Below, piece after piece: positions 16,953 to 24,861 of a stretch of DNA of 41,644 bases. Location of the stretch: the NCBI GenBank assembly GCA_945900965.1, contig CAMDKM010000029.1, positions 1 through 41,644 of the forward strand, in the 5' to 3' direction. Position 1 is the stretch's first letter, and the number at the start of each line of letters is the position of its first letter. A program made the position numbers and the translations under genes. The stretch comes from Bordetella parapertussis. GTDB taxonomy: Bacteria > Pseudomonadota > Gammaproteobacteria > Burkholderiales > JACQAP01. The notes under the pieces were generated by a model. The model was not told the origin of the DNA. It did not search any database and was given only the letters and a program-made list of their open reading frames with translations.

Positions 16953-17804
16953 ATGCAGACGATTCCGGCGGAAGCCGCATTATATGTGGTGGCCACTCCG
17001 ATCGGAAATCTTGGCGATATTACGCTACGGGCGATCGAAATTCTGAAAAACGCGGAAGCGATCGCCGCAGAAGATACCCGGGTGGCGCAAAAACTTCTTG
17101 CTCACCTCAAAATCAAGTGCCAGTTGATTTCCCTGCACGAGCACAACGAAAGCAGCGCAGCCAATCGCTTGATCGAGCTGCTGACGCAAGGCAAATCGGT
17201 GGCAATGATTTCTGATGCCGGCACTCCGGCGATAAGCGATCCGGGCGCACTGGCGGTCGAACGTGTCCGGACGGCGGGCTTTCGTGTCGAGCCGATACCC
17301 GGCCCCAATGCCGCCATCGCGGCACTTTCTGTCAGCGGCATGTCAGTGGTGCCGTTCAGTTTCCAAGGGTTCTTGCCAGCCAAAAAAGGCGAACGGGGAA
17401 AAATGCTGGAGTCCCTGAAAGAGCGGTCCGATCTGCTGGTGTTTTACGAAGCCCCGCACCGGATCGTAGAAGCCGTCGCGAGCCTGGTGGAGGTTTTCGG
17501 CCCCGATCGCGAAATATGCATCGCCCGCGAACTGACCAAACTCTTCGAGCAGGTTCATCGCTGCCGATTGGGCGATGCGCTGTCCTGGCTACAGGAAGAC
17601 GCCGATCGCAGGCGCGGGGAATTTGTGCTGGTGGTGGAGGGGGCAGTGCAATCGTCCGCGACACCCGATGGCGATGCGGACCGAATTCTCGGGATCTTAC
17701 TGCGCGAACTGCCGCTCAAGCAGGCCGTCACCCTGGCTGCCGAAATCAGTGGTGCGAGAAAAAATGCGCTATACGAACAAGCGCTGCAATGGAGGGCAAA
17801 ATGA
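16953..17804 (+). CDS. rsmI: 16S rRNA (cytidine(1402)-2'-O)-methyltransferase
   Basis: This tetrapyrrole-methylase-fold enzyme 2'-O-methylates C1402 in the ribosomal decoding centre using S-adenosylmethionine. Motifs are [19 protein letters not shown] at the N-terminus, [29 protein letters not shown], and [12 protein letters not shown]. About 283 aa is the usual length. ATG 16953 is the natural start. A TTG at 16944 would add three residues and overlap the divergent gene's start codon. Very little non-coding sequence separates the two divergent genes, so the promoter must lie within the LpoA-like coding region. pyrC follows on the same strand. Confidence 0.95.
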   Translation: MQTIPAEAALYVVATPIGNLGDITLRAIEILKNAEAIAAEDTRVAQKLLAHLKIKCQLISLHEHNESSAANRLIELLTQGKSVAMISDAGTPAISDPGALAVERVRTAGFRVEPIPGPNAAIAALSVSGMSVVPFSFQGFLPAKKGERGKMLESLKERSDLLVFYEAPHRIVEAVASLVEVFGPDREICIARELTKLFEQVHRCRLGDALSWLQEDADRRRGEFVLVVEGAVQSSATPDGDADRILGILLRELPLKQAVTLAAEISGARKNALYEQALQWRAK

Positions 17805-17878
17805 AGAGTACGCGGCTGAAGAACGAATTTTATCTGGAAGAGCTTGTGACAGGATTTCCATCATGCCGGATGTCTTAA
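17801..17878 (+). CDS. Possible 25-codon leader frame between rsmI and pyrC
   Basis: An ATG overlaps the rsmI stop (ATGA) and is preceded by GGAGGG four bases upstream, a better ribosome site than that of pyrC. The frame encodes 25 residues ([18 protein letters not shown] at its start) and ends with TAA at 17876-17878, 13 bp inside pyrC in another frame. It may couple pyrC translation to rsmI or act as a leader. No homologue is recognised. Chance occurrence is quite possible. Confidence 0.3.
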   Translation: MKSTRLKNEFYLEELVTGFPSCRMS

Positions 17879-18912
17879 AGCTGACTCAGCCCGACGACTG
17901 GCATTTGCATTTGCGCGATGGCGCTGCGATGCGAGCGGTTTTGCCGCATACCGGGAGCCGATTCGCGCGGGCTATCGTGATGCCGAATCTCAGGCCTCCC
18001 ATCACGACGGTGGCGGCGGCGGTGGCCTATAGGAGTCGTATTCTGGAGGCTTTGCCGGCGGGCTCGTCTTTCGAGCCATTGATGACGCTTTATCTGACCG
18101 ATAACACGCGAGCGGCGGAAGTGCGCGCCGCACGGTCGAGCGGGCTGGTTCACGCGGTGAAATATTACCCGGCCGGTGCAACCACCAACTCCGATTCCGG
18201 GGTGACCGACCTGCGAAAATGCTACGACACCCTGGATGCGATGCAGGAGATTGGTCTGCCGCTGCTGCTGCACGGCGAAGTGACCGACCCTGAGGTGGAT
18301 ATCTTCGACAGGGAAAAGATCTTCCTGGAGCGAACCTTGGGCGAGCTGTTGCGGAAATTCCCGCGGCTGAAAATCGTAATGGAGCACATCACGACCGGGG
18401 AAGCCGTGCGATTCGTGCTCGATGCGCCGGTCAATGTGGCGGCGACCATCACCGCACATCATCTGCTGTTGAATCGAAGCGATATGTTCCGGGGCGGCAT
18501 TCGGCCGCATTTGTACTGTCTGCCGATACTCAAGCGCGAAAAGGACAGACAGGCATTGCTGGGCGCGGCCACTTCAGGAAGCCCGAAGTATTTTCTGGGC
18601 ACCGACAGTGCCCCTCATGCGCGCCACACCAAGGAAGCTGATTGCGGATGTGCCGGAACTTATACGGCACACGCCGGCATCGAGTTATACGCCGAAGCTT
18701 TCGAGGCGGCAGGCGCGCTTCCCAGACTGGAAGCGTTCGCCAGTTTTCATGGCGCCGATTTTTACGGACTGCCCAGAAATCAACGGAAGATCACGTTGGA
18801 AAAAGCGCCTTGGAATGTTCCGGAAGATTATGCGTTTGACGGCGCCACACTGGTGCCATTGCGCGCTGGCGGTCAAATTGGTTGGGCTGTAACTTGCTTG
18901 AGTGCGGATTGA
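17863..18912 (+). CDS. pyrC: Dihydroorotase (class II, E. coli PyrC type)
   Basis: This enzyme cyclises N-carbamoyl-aspartate to dihydroorotate in pyrimidine synthesis. It has 349 aa and binds two zinc ions. The metal site is visible: WHLHLRDG (H-x-H), the carbamylated lysine in [14 protein letters not shown], histidines in LHGEV and MEHIT, and the aspartate in GTDSAPH. The start [17 protein letters not shown] has an AGGA upstream. Longer in-frame extensions run through rsmI and are not real. It follows rsmI by 58 bp with a small overlapping leader frame between. There is no clear terminator after it. Confidence 0.95.
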   Translation: MPDVLKLTQPDDWHLHLRDGAAMRAVLPHTGSRFARAIVMPNLRPPITTVAAAVAYRSRILEALPAGSSFEPLMTLYLTDNTRAAEVRAARSSGLVHAVKYYPAGATTNSDSGVTDLRKCYDTLDAMQEIGLPLLLHGEVTDPEVDIFDREKIFLERTLGELLRKFPRLKIVMEHITTGEAVRFVLDAPVNVAATITAHHLLLNRSDMFRGGIRPHLYCLPILKREKDRQALLGAATSGSPKYFLGTDSAPHARHTKEADCGCAGTYTAHAGIELYAEAFEAAGALPRLEAFASFHGADFYGLPRNQRKITLEKAPWNVPEDYAFDGATLVPLRAGGQIGWAVTCLSAD

Positions 18913-18968
18913 TTTCGGAGTTCTTGGAATGAAATTCATCTGTAGTTGAATCACGACAGGAGAAGCAA

Positions 18969-19694
18969 ATGAAAAGGTATCGAGTCGGGCGTTTACTGGC
19001 AGTTGCCATCGCGTTGGAAAGTGGTGTTGCCGCTGCGGCGAGCGATATCGACCAACTGCAAAATCTCGCGCAAGATCAGTTTCGTCTGCTGTCCGAAGAC
19101 ATGGGCGCGGCGTTTTCCTACAAGGCAATGGCACCGGCCGCCCCGCTGGGCATCACCGGTTTCGATGTCGGCATTGTGCTGAGCGGCACCTCGCTGGAGA
19201 ACGAGGCGGCCCTGGAATTGGCGACTTCCGGGGATGCGCCTTCGGTGCTTCCGATGCCAAGACTGCATGTTCTCAAAGGACTGCCGGGGAATTTCGACAT
19301 CGGTGCAACCTATGTTGGCGTGCCCGGAACCGACATCAAGCTTTGGGGCGCGGAACTGCGCTGGGCACTGGTTGAAGGAGGCATCGCAATTCCGGCTGTG
19401 GGATTGCGCGGCAGTATGACTCGTCTGGATGGCATCGAGGAACTTGATTTTGGTACCAAGGCGATCGATATTTCTGTGTCGAAAGGTTTTGTGTTTGCCA
19501 CGCCTTATGCGGGTGTTGGGCAGGTCTGGGTGACCAGCACGCCGAAGAATGTGCCTTTAAGCGAAGAGACGTTCTCGCTGACCAAGATGTTCGCCGGGGT
19601 GAGCATGAAGTTCCTGCTCGTCAACATGGTCTTTGAGGTGGACAAAACGGGTGATGCCACGACGTATGGCGCAAAATTGGGCCTGAAATTCTAA
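18969..19694 (+). CDS. Predicted outer-membrane or exported protein, 241 aa
   Basis: An N-terminal signal peptide ends near AAAAS (about residues 22-25), and the start is backed by AGGAGAAG upstream. The mature chain is rich in alternating hydrophobic residues and glycines (GFDVGIVLSGTSL, NFDIGATYVGVPGTDIKLWGAELRWAL) and ends in LGLKF, a C-terminal phenylalanine typical of BAM-inserted barrels. It resembles the hypothetical barrels often seen near pyrC or envelope genes, but I recognise no named family. It is preceded by pyrC (56 bp) and followed by the HU gene. Confidence 0.7.
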   Translation: MKRYRVGRLLAVAIALESGVAAAASDIDQLQNLAQDQFRLLSEDMGAAFSYKAMAPAAPLGITGFDVGIVLSGTSLENEAALELATSGDAPSVLPMPRLHVLKGLPGNFDIGATYVGVPGTDIKLWGAELRWALVEGGIAIPAVGLRGSMTRLDGIEELDFGTKAIDISVSKGFVFATPYAGVGQVWVTSTPKNVPLSEETFSLTKMFAGVSMKFLLVNMVFEVDKTGDATTYGAKLGLKF

Positions 19695-19820
19695 GATCCT
19701 GTCGCCGATCCCCGACGTTATCGTGATGCTGAGACGAGAGACTGTTTTTTTGCGTTGACTGGAGAGCGTCCAAATCCTAAGCTTCCGCTCGCGGTTCTAA
19801 TAAAAAGCACGGGGGGAGCA

Positions 19821-20102
19821 ATGAACAAAGCGCAGCTTGTCGAGGTGATGGCAAAAAAAACCGGCGGCAGCAAAGTCATCGCCGATAACATGATTGATGC
19901 ATTTATTGAGGCGGTTACGGGTTCCTTGAAGAAGGGCGAAAGTGTAACGCTGGCCGGGTTCGGAACATTTACGCAGGGCAAACGTGCCGCACGTGAGGGG
20001 CGCAATCCCCAGACGGGCGCGGCAATCAAGATTCCCGCGACCCGCACCGCGAAATTTTCCGCGGGAATCCGGCTCAAAGCAGCGGTGAATGGCAGGAAAT
20101 AA
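19821..20102 (+). CDS. hup: HU-family nucleoid DNA-binding protein
   Basis: This small (93-aa) basic histone-like protein dimerises and bends DNA. The helices MNKAQLVEVMAKKTG and KVIADNMIDAFIEAV are followed by the conserved LAGFGTFTQGKRAAREGRNP arm and the C-terminal TAKFSAG motif with lysines. The start is marked by a strong GGGGGGAG ribosome site 7 bases upstream. An in-frame upstream start at 19755 has no support. A weak -35-like TTGACT sits at 19755-19760, but no good -10 follows. A strong terminator lies 22 bp past the stop. Confidence 0.93.
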   Translation: MNKAQLVEVMAKKTGGSKVIADNMIDAFIEAVTGSLKKGESVTLAGFGTFTQGKRAAREGRNPQTGAAIKIPATRTAKFSAGIRLKAAVNGRK

Positions 20103-20124
20103 ATCCAAGTATCGGAGCACGAAA

Positions 20125-20155
20125 GAAAAAAGGGCCACTGGCCCTTTTTTCTTTT
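20125..20155 (+). terminator. Rho-independent terminator after the HU gene
   Basis: The GC stem GGGCC/GGCCC (20132-20136 with 20140-20144) has a 3-nt loop and is extended by six A-T pairs (20126-20131 with 20145-20150), so the RNA ends in a U-rich tail. It separates the HU gene from rnpB. Confidence 0.9.
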
Positions 20156-20193
20156 CCGAGTTGCGGAAGAGTCGGGTGTTACCATGTGCCGGT

Positions 20194-20560
20194 GAAGCTG
20201 GCCGGGCAGTCGCTGTGCAATTCGCTTGCGCAGAGGAAAGTCCGGGCTCCGCAGAGCAGAATGCCGGCTAACGGCCGGACGCCGCGAGGCGATGGAAAGT
20301 GGCACAGAGAATAGACTGCCTAAGTTTCAGCAATGAAACCGGCGAGGGTGAAAAGGTGGGGTAAGAGCCCACCGCGCGGGTGGTAACACCAGCGGCACGC
20401 CAAACCCCATTCGGAGCAAGACCAAATAGGGAAGTCATAGCGCGGCTCGCGCTGCTTCCGGGTAGGTCGCTCGAGCCCTCAGGCAACTGAGGGCCCAGAT
20501 GAATGACTGCCGGGTTGCCGCAAGGCAACTCACAGAACCCGGCTTACAGGCCGGCTTCAT
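20194..20560 (+). ncRNA. rnpB: RNase P RNA (class A)
   Basis: The catalytic RNA that trims tRNA 5' ends is recognised by its conserved core: GAGGAAAGTCCGGGCTCC near 20232, GGGTGAAAAGGTGGGGTAAGAG, GGTAACACCAG, AGCAAGACCAAATAGGG, GGGTAGG..GAGCC, AGATGAATGACTGCC and ACAGAACCCGGCTTA near the 3' end. The terminal helix P1 pairs GAAGCTGGCC at 20194 with GGCCGGCTTC at 20549-20558, which sets the ends. The layout matches bacterial class A RNA. A possible -10 (TACCAT, 20180-20185) lies 8 bp before the 5' end. No clear terminator follows. Confidence 0.96.
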
Positions 20561-20599
20561 GTTTTCTCCCGATGAATGGTTCCGAGATCGTCTCCGACG

Positions 20600-20795
20600 C
20601 TAATGTAGTGCTTCGCACTTGCCGGCCCAAAAGACGGCGAGAATCGACGCCAGGTGGCCTTGCACATCCTCGCCAGGTGTTCAACTTGGCTGCGCTCTGT
20701 GCCTTGTCTGGCGCCGATTTCGCCGGTTTTGGTGCGCAAATAGCCGTGGCAACAGTCAATTCAGAAGAGCCGCCAAGTACGAAGCACTACACTAC
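20600..20795. repeat. Inverted-repeat element downstream of rnpB
   Basis: The left arm at 20600-20621 (TGTAGTGCTTCG core) matches the reverse complement of the right arm at 20774-20795 at 19 of 22 positions, and weaker pairing extends inward. About 150 bp lie between the arms, containing the 9-mer CGCCAGGTG twice. No transposase frame is present. It looks like a small non-autonomous element or a structured RNA. Target-site duplications are not evident. Confidence 0.5.
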
Positions 20796-21007
20796 GGGGC
20801 CGAGCAGACCCTGTAATACGCACGGGATCGTAAAAATCGGGCCTACCCTTTTCCCGCGGATGCGCATTCCCCGTGGTTCGCTTCGGCACTCAGACCAGTA
20901 TCCGCAGTAACTACTCACAATTCGTTTCAGCGGCACGTCTGCCTGTCGTAATGAACTAAGCTGGCTGAATAAACAGAACAGCATCAAGCACTTTCTCCCG
21001 TGTATTG

Positions 21008-21022
21008 GGTCAATTTTTGACC
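21008..21022. promoter_or_regulatory. Small perfect inverted repeat, possible operator
   Basis: GGTCAA-TTT-TTGACC forms a perfect 6-bp dyad about 50 bp upstream of the -35 box of the mraZ promoter. It could be a transcription-factor site or chance. No regulator is recognised from it. Confidence 0.3.
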
Positions 21023-21071
21023 GCCATCGGTAAGTCTTTGTCCTGACTGTAAAAAAGCAGACTCACAGCGC

Positions 21072-21100
21072 TTGACCTGATTTTTCTTTTCCAATAGAGT
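21072..21100 (+). promoter_or_regulatory. Sigma-70-type promoter of the dcw operon
   Basis: TTGACC (21072-21077) is 5/6 to the -35 consensus and TAGAGT (21095-21100) is 4/6 to the -10 consensus, with the ideal 17-bp spacing. The start point would fall in the MraZ boxes that follow, about 55 bp before the mraZ ATG. Confidence 0.6.
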
Positions 21101-21124
21101 GGGGAAAAGTAGGTTTTTGTGGGA
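21099..21124 (+). promoter_or_regulatory. MraZ operator: three 10-bp-phased GTRGG boxes
   Basis: GTGGG, GTAGG and GTGGG start at 21099, 21109 and 21119, exactly 10 bp apart. MraZ is known to bind TGGGN direct repeats spaced this way and to repress its own operon. The boxes overlap the -10 element and the probable start point, the expected place for repression. The middle box carries an A in place of the usual G. Confidence 0.75.
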
Positions 21125-21163
21125 AACTATCGAAACTCCGATACTTCTATTTGAGAAGAAAAC

Positions 21164-21607
21164 ATGTTCCAGGGGGCGACCGCATTAAGTTTGGATGCCA
21201 AAGGCCGGCTTGCCGTACCGACCCGGCATCGGGACGCGCTTCAGTCTGGGAATGGCGGAAAGCAAGTACTTACTGCCCATCCGCATCGCTGCCTTCTGCT
21301 TTACCCCGCTCCAGCCTGGGAGCCGATTCGAAACCGAATCATGGGGTTCTCCAGTTTCGATGCGCAGGCCAGTTTGTGGAAGCGCTTGTTGGTTGGGTTT
21401 GCGGAAGAAATCGAGCTGGATGGTTCCGGACGGCTGCTGCTGTCGCCCGAGTTGCGCAAATTCGCCGGTCTGGAGAAGCAGGCAATGATGGTGGGTCAGG
21501 GGAGCCACTTTGAAATCTGGAGCCAGGAAGCCTGGGACAAACAGCTCGATCAGATCTCTTTGGGGGCAGACAAACTGCCTGCGGGATTGGAGAACTTCGC
21601 TTTGTGA
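21164..21607 (+). CDS. mraZ: Transcriptional regulator MraZ
   Basis: This 147-aa protein contains the two SpoVT/AbrB-like half-domains of Mra[18 protein letters not shown] near residues 8-24 and [19 protein letters not shown] near 83-101. It forms a ring-shaped oligomer on the boxes just upstream (21099-21124) and lowers dcw transcription. It is the first gene of the dcw cluster. Its stop overlaps the GTG start of rsmH (GTGA at 21604-21607). It lies about 600 bp downstream of rnpB. Confidence 0.95.
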   Translation: MFQGATALSLDAKGRLAVPTRHRDALQSGNGGKQVLTAHPHRCLLLYPAPAWEPIRNRIMGFSSFDAQASLWKRLLVGFAEEIELDGSGRLLLSPELRKFAGLEKQAMMVGQGSHFEIWSQEAWDKQLDQISLGADKLPAGLENFAL

Positions 21608-22557
21608 GTGCGGGCGTGGATGCATCCACGGACCCGGGACCACACAAGGCTGTACTGCGGGATGAGGCGATCGAGGCGCTTGCGGTCGATCCAGGCGGGA
21701 TTTATGTGGATGCGACCTTTGGTCGTGGCGGGCACAGTGCGGCGATTTTGCGGCGGCTTGGGCCAGACGGAAAGTTGGTGGCACTGGATCGCGATCCCGA
21801 AGCGGTTGCTGCGGGGCGCGAAGTAAACGATCCGCGCTTTGTGATGGTTCATTCCGCCTTCAGCCGACTGCGTGAGGTATTGGAACAGATTGACGTGAAA
21901 CAGGTAAACGGTGTGTTACTCGACCTCGGGGTGTCTTCCCCGCAGCTCGACCAGGCGCAACGGGGATTCAGTTTTCGTCGGGACGGCCCCCTGGACATGC
22001 GGATGGACAACAGCCGCGGGCAGACCGCGGCCCAGTGGATCGCACAGGCTTCGCAAGAGGATATTGAACAGGTCATCAGACGTTATGGCGAAGAACGGTT
22101 TGCTAAACAGATTGCAAGAGCGATTGTTGCGGCTCGATCGAGAGTGCCTGTCGATCGCACAGGGCAACTTGCCAAGATCGTGGCAGAAGCCAATCCCGCG
22201 CGCGATTCACATCAGGACCCGGCGACGCGCACCTTCCAGGCTCTACGGATTTACCTCAATCAGGAGCTTGAAGAATTGGAAATAGCGCTGCCGCAATGCG
22301 TGGACGCGCTGACCGTCGGGGGAAGGCTGGTGGTGATCAGTTTCCATTCGCTTGAAGACCGCATCGTCAAGCAGTTTCTGCGTGCGCAGTCGAGTGCGGA
22401 TCACCTGCCGCGACGTCTGCCGGTAAAGGCCGCCGATTTGCCATCGCCAAGATTGAAACTGCTGGGTCGTGCTGTGCGTGCCTCCTCGAATGAAACGGCA
22501 GGCAATCCGCGCGCGCGCAGCGCAGTATTGCGTGCGGCTGAAAAGTTGGCCGCATGA
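21604..22557 (+). CDS. rsmH: 16S rRNA (cytosine(1402)-N4)-methyltransferase
   Basis: This enzyme N4-methylates C1402 of 16S rRNA, the nucleotide also 2'-O-methylated by RsmI, whose gene is in this window too. At 317 aa it is the usual length. The SAM-binding loop is [14 protein letters not shown] near residues 36-49, followed by [23 protein letters not shown] and the C-terminal [14 protein letters not shown]. The start is a GTG overlapping the mraZ stop. Its own stop overlaps the ftsL start (ATGA at 22554-22557). Confidence 0.95.
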   Translation: MSAGVDASTDPGPHKAVLRDEAIEALAVDPGGIYVDATFGRGGHSAAILRRLGPDGKLVALDRDPEAVAAGREVNDPRFVMVHSAFSRLREVLEQIDVKQVNGVLLDLGVSSPQLDQAQRGFSFRRDGPLDMRMDNSRGQTAAQWIAQASQEDIEQVIRRYGEERFAKQIARAIVAARSRVPVDRTGQLAKIVAEANPARDSHQDPATRTFQALRIYLNQELEELEIALPQCVDALTVGGRLVVISFHSLEDRIVKQFLRAQSSADHLPRRLPVKAADLPSPRLKLLGRAVRASSNETAGNPRARSAVLRAAEKLAA

Positions 22558-22835
22558 TTCGATTCAATATCATGCTTGCCGTGCTTCTTGTGATCTGTGC
22601 GTTGGCACTGGTCACTTCCCAGCACAAGGCCAGAAATTTGTTTGTCGAATTGCAGAAGCAACAGGATCTGTCTAGACAATTGGAAGTCGAGTTCGGGCAA
22701 TTGCAGCTTGAGCAAAGTACCTGGGCCATGCATTCCCGTGTTGAGAAAATAGCGGCCAATAATTTACGCATGCGCGTGCCCGATGGCGCGCGCGTGCAAC
22801 GGGTTCCTCCCTTGCCCGCGCCGTTCAAACCATGA
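22554..22835 (+). CDS. ftsL: Cell division protein FtsL
   Basis: This 93-aa bitopic membrane protein has a single N-terminal transmembrane helix (about residues 5-22, [17 protein letters not shown]) and a periplasmic coiled-coil region rich in Q, E and L ([18 protein letters not shown]). FtsL forms the FtsQLB complex that activates FtsW and FtsI. Identity rests on size, topology and position between rsmH and ftsI, because sequence is poorly conserved in this family. The stop overlaps the start of the 100-aa frame that follows by 4 bp. Confidence 0.9.
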   Translation: MIRFNIMLAVLLVICALALVTSQHKARNLFVELQKQQDLSRQLEVEFGQLQLEQSTWAMHSRVEKIAANNLRMRVPDGARVQRVPPLPAPFKP

Positions 22836-23134
22836 CCACCGTGCGAATTCCCTCGCGGCAACAAATCCCGTGCTGGATGTACCCAGCGGCCGCGCACTAT
22901 TTGCTTTCTGCGGTGGTGTATGGCGGCGCGGGAATTTTCCAGCGGCGCCCGGAATATCAGTTAGATCAAGGTTCCTCCCCCACCCGCGCCATCCCTACTT
23001 TGCATCGAGAAGTCTGCCCGGCATGTCCGGGCAAGTCGATACGAGCAAGTCTGGGGGCGCGGGCTTTTTCTGTGTTTGCCAGGGCGGAGGTTGCGGTTGA
23101 TATTCCCGTCCTATTCACATTGAACCTGTCATGA
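22832..23134 (+). CDS. Uncharacterised 100-aa frame coupled between ftsL and ftsI
   Basis: ftsL and ftsI are normally adjacent or nearly so. Here 295 bp lie between them, and one frame fills the gap exactly, starting in an ATGA overlap with the ftsL stop and ending in an ATGA overlap with the ftsI start. The product begins [17 protein letters not shown], has a weakly hydrophobic stretch (AAAHYLLSAVVYGGAGIF), a CPACPGK motif near residue 63 and no recognisable domain. Third-position GC is high at the start and lower toward the end. Another frame is also open over most of it (22783-23100), so coding is not certain. It may be a small membrane-associated protein, or non-coding filler whose overlaps arose by chance. 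Confidence 0.4.
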   Translation: MTTVRIPSRQQIPCWMYPAAAHYLLSAVVYGGAGIFQRRPEYQLDQGSSPTRAIPTLHREVCPACPGKSIRASLGARAFSVFARAEVAVDIPVLFTLNLS

Positions 23135-24861
23135 AGTCGCGCCGCAATCCCGCATTATCGGTGCATCTGCCCGTGTGGCGGGCGCGCTTCTTGTTGCTGC
23201 TGGTCATGCTGGGCTTCATGGTTTTGGCGGCACGCGCTTTTTATCTGCAAGGCCTGAATCACGATTTCCTGCAGCGCAAAGGCGAGACGCGGTATGCGCG
23301 GACGGTTGAAATTTCCGCCCATCGCGGCATGGTAACCGATCGATTCGGCGAGCCATTGGCCTTGAGTACTCCGGTCGAATCGGTATGGGCGGCGCCAGCC
23401 GATGCCAACCTCGATGCCAAGCAGCGGGCCAGGCTTGCACGCTCGTTAAATCTGGACGTCGAGGATTTGCGCAAGCGCCTCGCCGATACCCGGCGCGACT
23501 TCGTTTATTTGAAACGTCAGTTGCCGCCCGATCAGGCTGCCCGAGTGGTGGAGCTGGATCTGCCGGGAATTTTCTTGCGGCGAGAATATCGCCGTTATTA
23601 CCCCGCGGCCGAAATTACGGCTCATGTAGTGGGCTTTACCGGTGTTGACGACAACGGCCAGGAGGGCGTCGAACTGGCGCAACAGGAGTGGCTCGCCGGC
23701 AAGCCCGGCAGCCGGCGCGTGATCAAGGACCGGCTTGGGCGAATCGTGGAAGACATGCAAGGCATCCAGGCGCCCCAGCAGGGGCGCGAACTGGCCCTTG
23801 CCATCGACCAGCGTATTCAATATCTCGCGTTCCGCGAGCTCAAACGTGCGATCACGGAAAACGCTGCCAAGGCCGGCAGCATTGTGGTTGCGGACGTGAG
23901 CACCGGCGAAGTTCTCGCCCTATGCAACTGGCCGACTTATAACCCTAACAACCGCGAGACGCTCGACACGACGCGGGCACGCAATCGCGCAATCGTCGAT
24001 TTATTCGAACCGGGCTCCACGCTCAAACCTTTTACCGTCGCGGCGGCCCTGGAAGCCGGGCTGGTGAAGCCCGGCAGTCTGATTGATACCGAAGGCGGTC
24101 ATATGCTGGTGGGCAACAATATGATCCGCGACGTACACCCGGAGGGAATGTTGACGGTTTCCCAGGTTATCCAGAAATCCTCCAATGTCGGCTCCGCCAA
24201 GATGGCCATGCAACTGCCGCCGGAGCGACTCTGGAATGTTCTCTCGGAGTCCGGATTTGGAAAGTCGACCCAGGTGGGCTTTCCCGGCGAGGCGGGCGGA
24301 CATCTGCGGCCATTTCAGTCCTGGAAGCCAATCGAGCAGGCCACCATGTCTTATGGGCACGGTATCTCGGTCAGCCTGCTGCAGTTGGTCCGCGCCTATT
24401 CGGTGTTTGCCACCGATGGTGAATTGATTTCCCTGACGCTTCTGCGAAGGCAGGAACCCGTCGCCGGGCGGCGGGTGATCGCTCCCAAAACCGCACAGGC
24501 GGTGCGCAAAATGCTGGAATCGGTGACTCAGGCCGAAGGCACGGCGCCGCTCGCGCAAGTGGCCGGTTATCGAATCGCAGGTAAAACCGGTACCGCCCAT
24601 AAACTGGTGGATGGTGCCTACGCGCCAGACCGCTATATCTCCTCATTCGTCGGATTTGCGCCCGTGTCGCGTCCGCGTCTGCTGATTGCAGTGATGCTCG
24701 ACGAACCCGGACGCGAGCATCACACCGGCGGTCAAGTGGCGGCGCCGGTATTCAGTTCAGTCATGGCAGGAGCCTTGAGGCTGATGAGTATCGAGCCCGA
24801 TGCGCCGCTCGAAAATGGGCCTACCCCGTCCCGGAAGCCGAAAATCGGCGAGGAAGTATGA
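23131..24861 (+). CDS. ftsI: Peptidoglycan D,D-transpeptidase FtsI (PBP3)
   Basis: This septal cross-linking enzyme of 576 aa has a short cytoplasmic tail and one transmembrane helix (about residues 20-40), a non-catalytic pedestal (residues about 60-220) and a transpeptidase domain. The active-site motifs are all present: S296-TLK299, S350-S-N352 and K485-TGT. It works with FtsW, the glycosyltransferase encoded downstream. The start ATG lies in the ATGA overlap with the 100-aa frame, and its own stop overlaps the murE start by 4 bp. No lipobox is seen. Confidence 0.96.
   Translation: MKSRRNPALSVHLPVWRARFLLLLVMLGFMVLAARAFYLQGLNHDFLQRKGETRYARTVEISAHRGMVTDRFGEPLALSTPVESVWAAPADANLDAKQRARLARSLNLDVEDLRKRLADTRRDFVYLKRQLPPDQAARVVELDLPGIFLRREYRRYYPAAEITAHVVGFTGVDDNGQEGVELAQQEWLAGKPGSRRVIKDRLGRIVEDMQGIQAPQQGRELALAIDQRIQYLAFRELKRAITENAAKAGSIVVADVSTGEVLALCNWPTYNPNNRETLDTTRARNRAIVDLFEPGSTLKPFTVAAALEAGLVKPGSLIDTEGGHMLVGNNMIRDVHPEGMLTVSQVIQKSSNVGSAKMAMQLPPERLWNVLSESGFGKSTQVGFPGEAGGHLRPFQSWKPIEQATMSYGHGISVSLLQLVRAYSVFATDGELISLTLLRRQEPVAGRRVIAPKTAQAVRKMLESVTQAEGTAPLAQVAGYRIAGKTGTAHKLVDGAYAPDRYISSFVGFAPVSRPRLLIAVMLDEPGREHHTGGQVAAPVFSSVMAGALRLMSIEPDAPLENGPTPSRKPKIGEEV

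Larger units (their letters stand above)
20561..21071. other. Long non-coding stretch between rnpB and the mraZ promoter
   Basis: About 510 bp with no convincing gene. Short frames exist but lack ribosome sites and recognisable domains. It holds a 22-bp inverted-repeat element (20600-20795) and a small perfect inverted repeat at 21008-21022, both listed separately. The rest shows no structure I can support. Confidence 0.5.

Noticed and set aside
20503-20910. Open frame overlapping the rnpB 3' end
   Set aside because: It starts inside the RNase P RNA and its product has no recognisable domain.
23015-23033. Hairpin TGCCCGG-N5-CCGGGCA within the frame between ftsL and ftsI, considered as an internal terminator
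   Set aside because: No U run follows, and it lies upstream of essential genes in the same operon. It is noted only as a feature of the inserted stretch.
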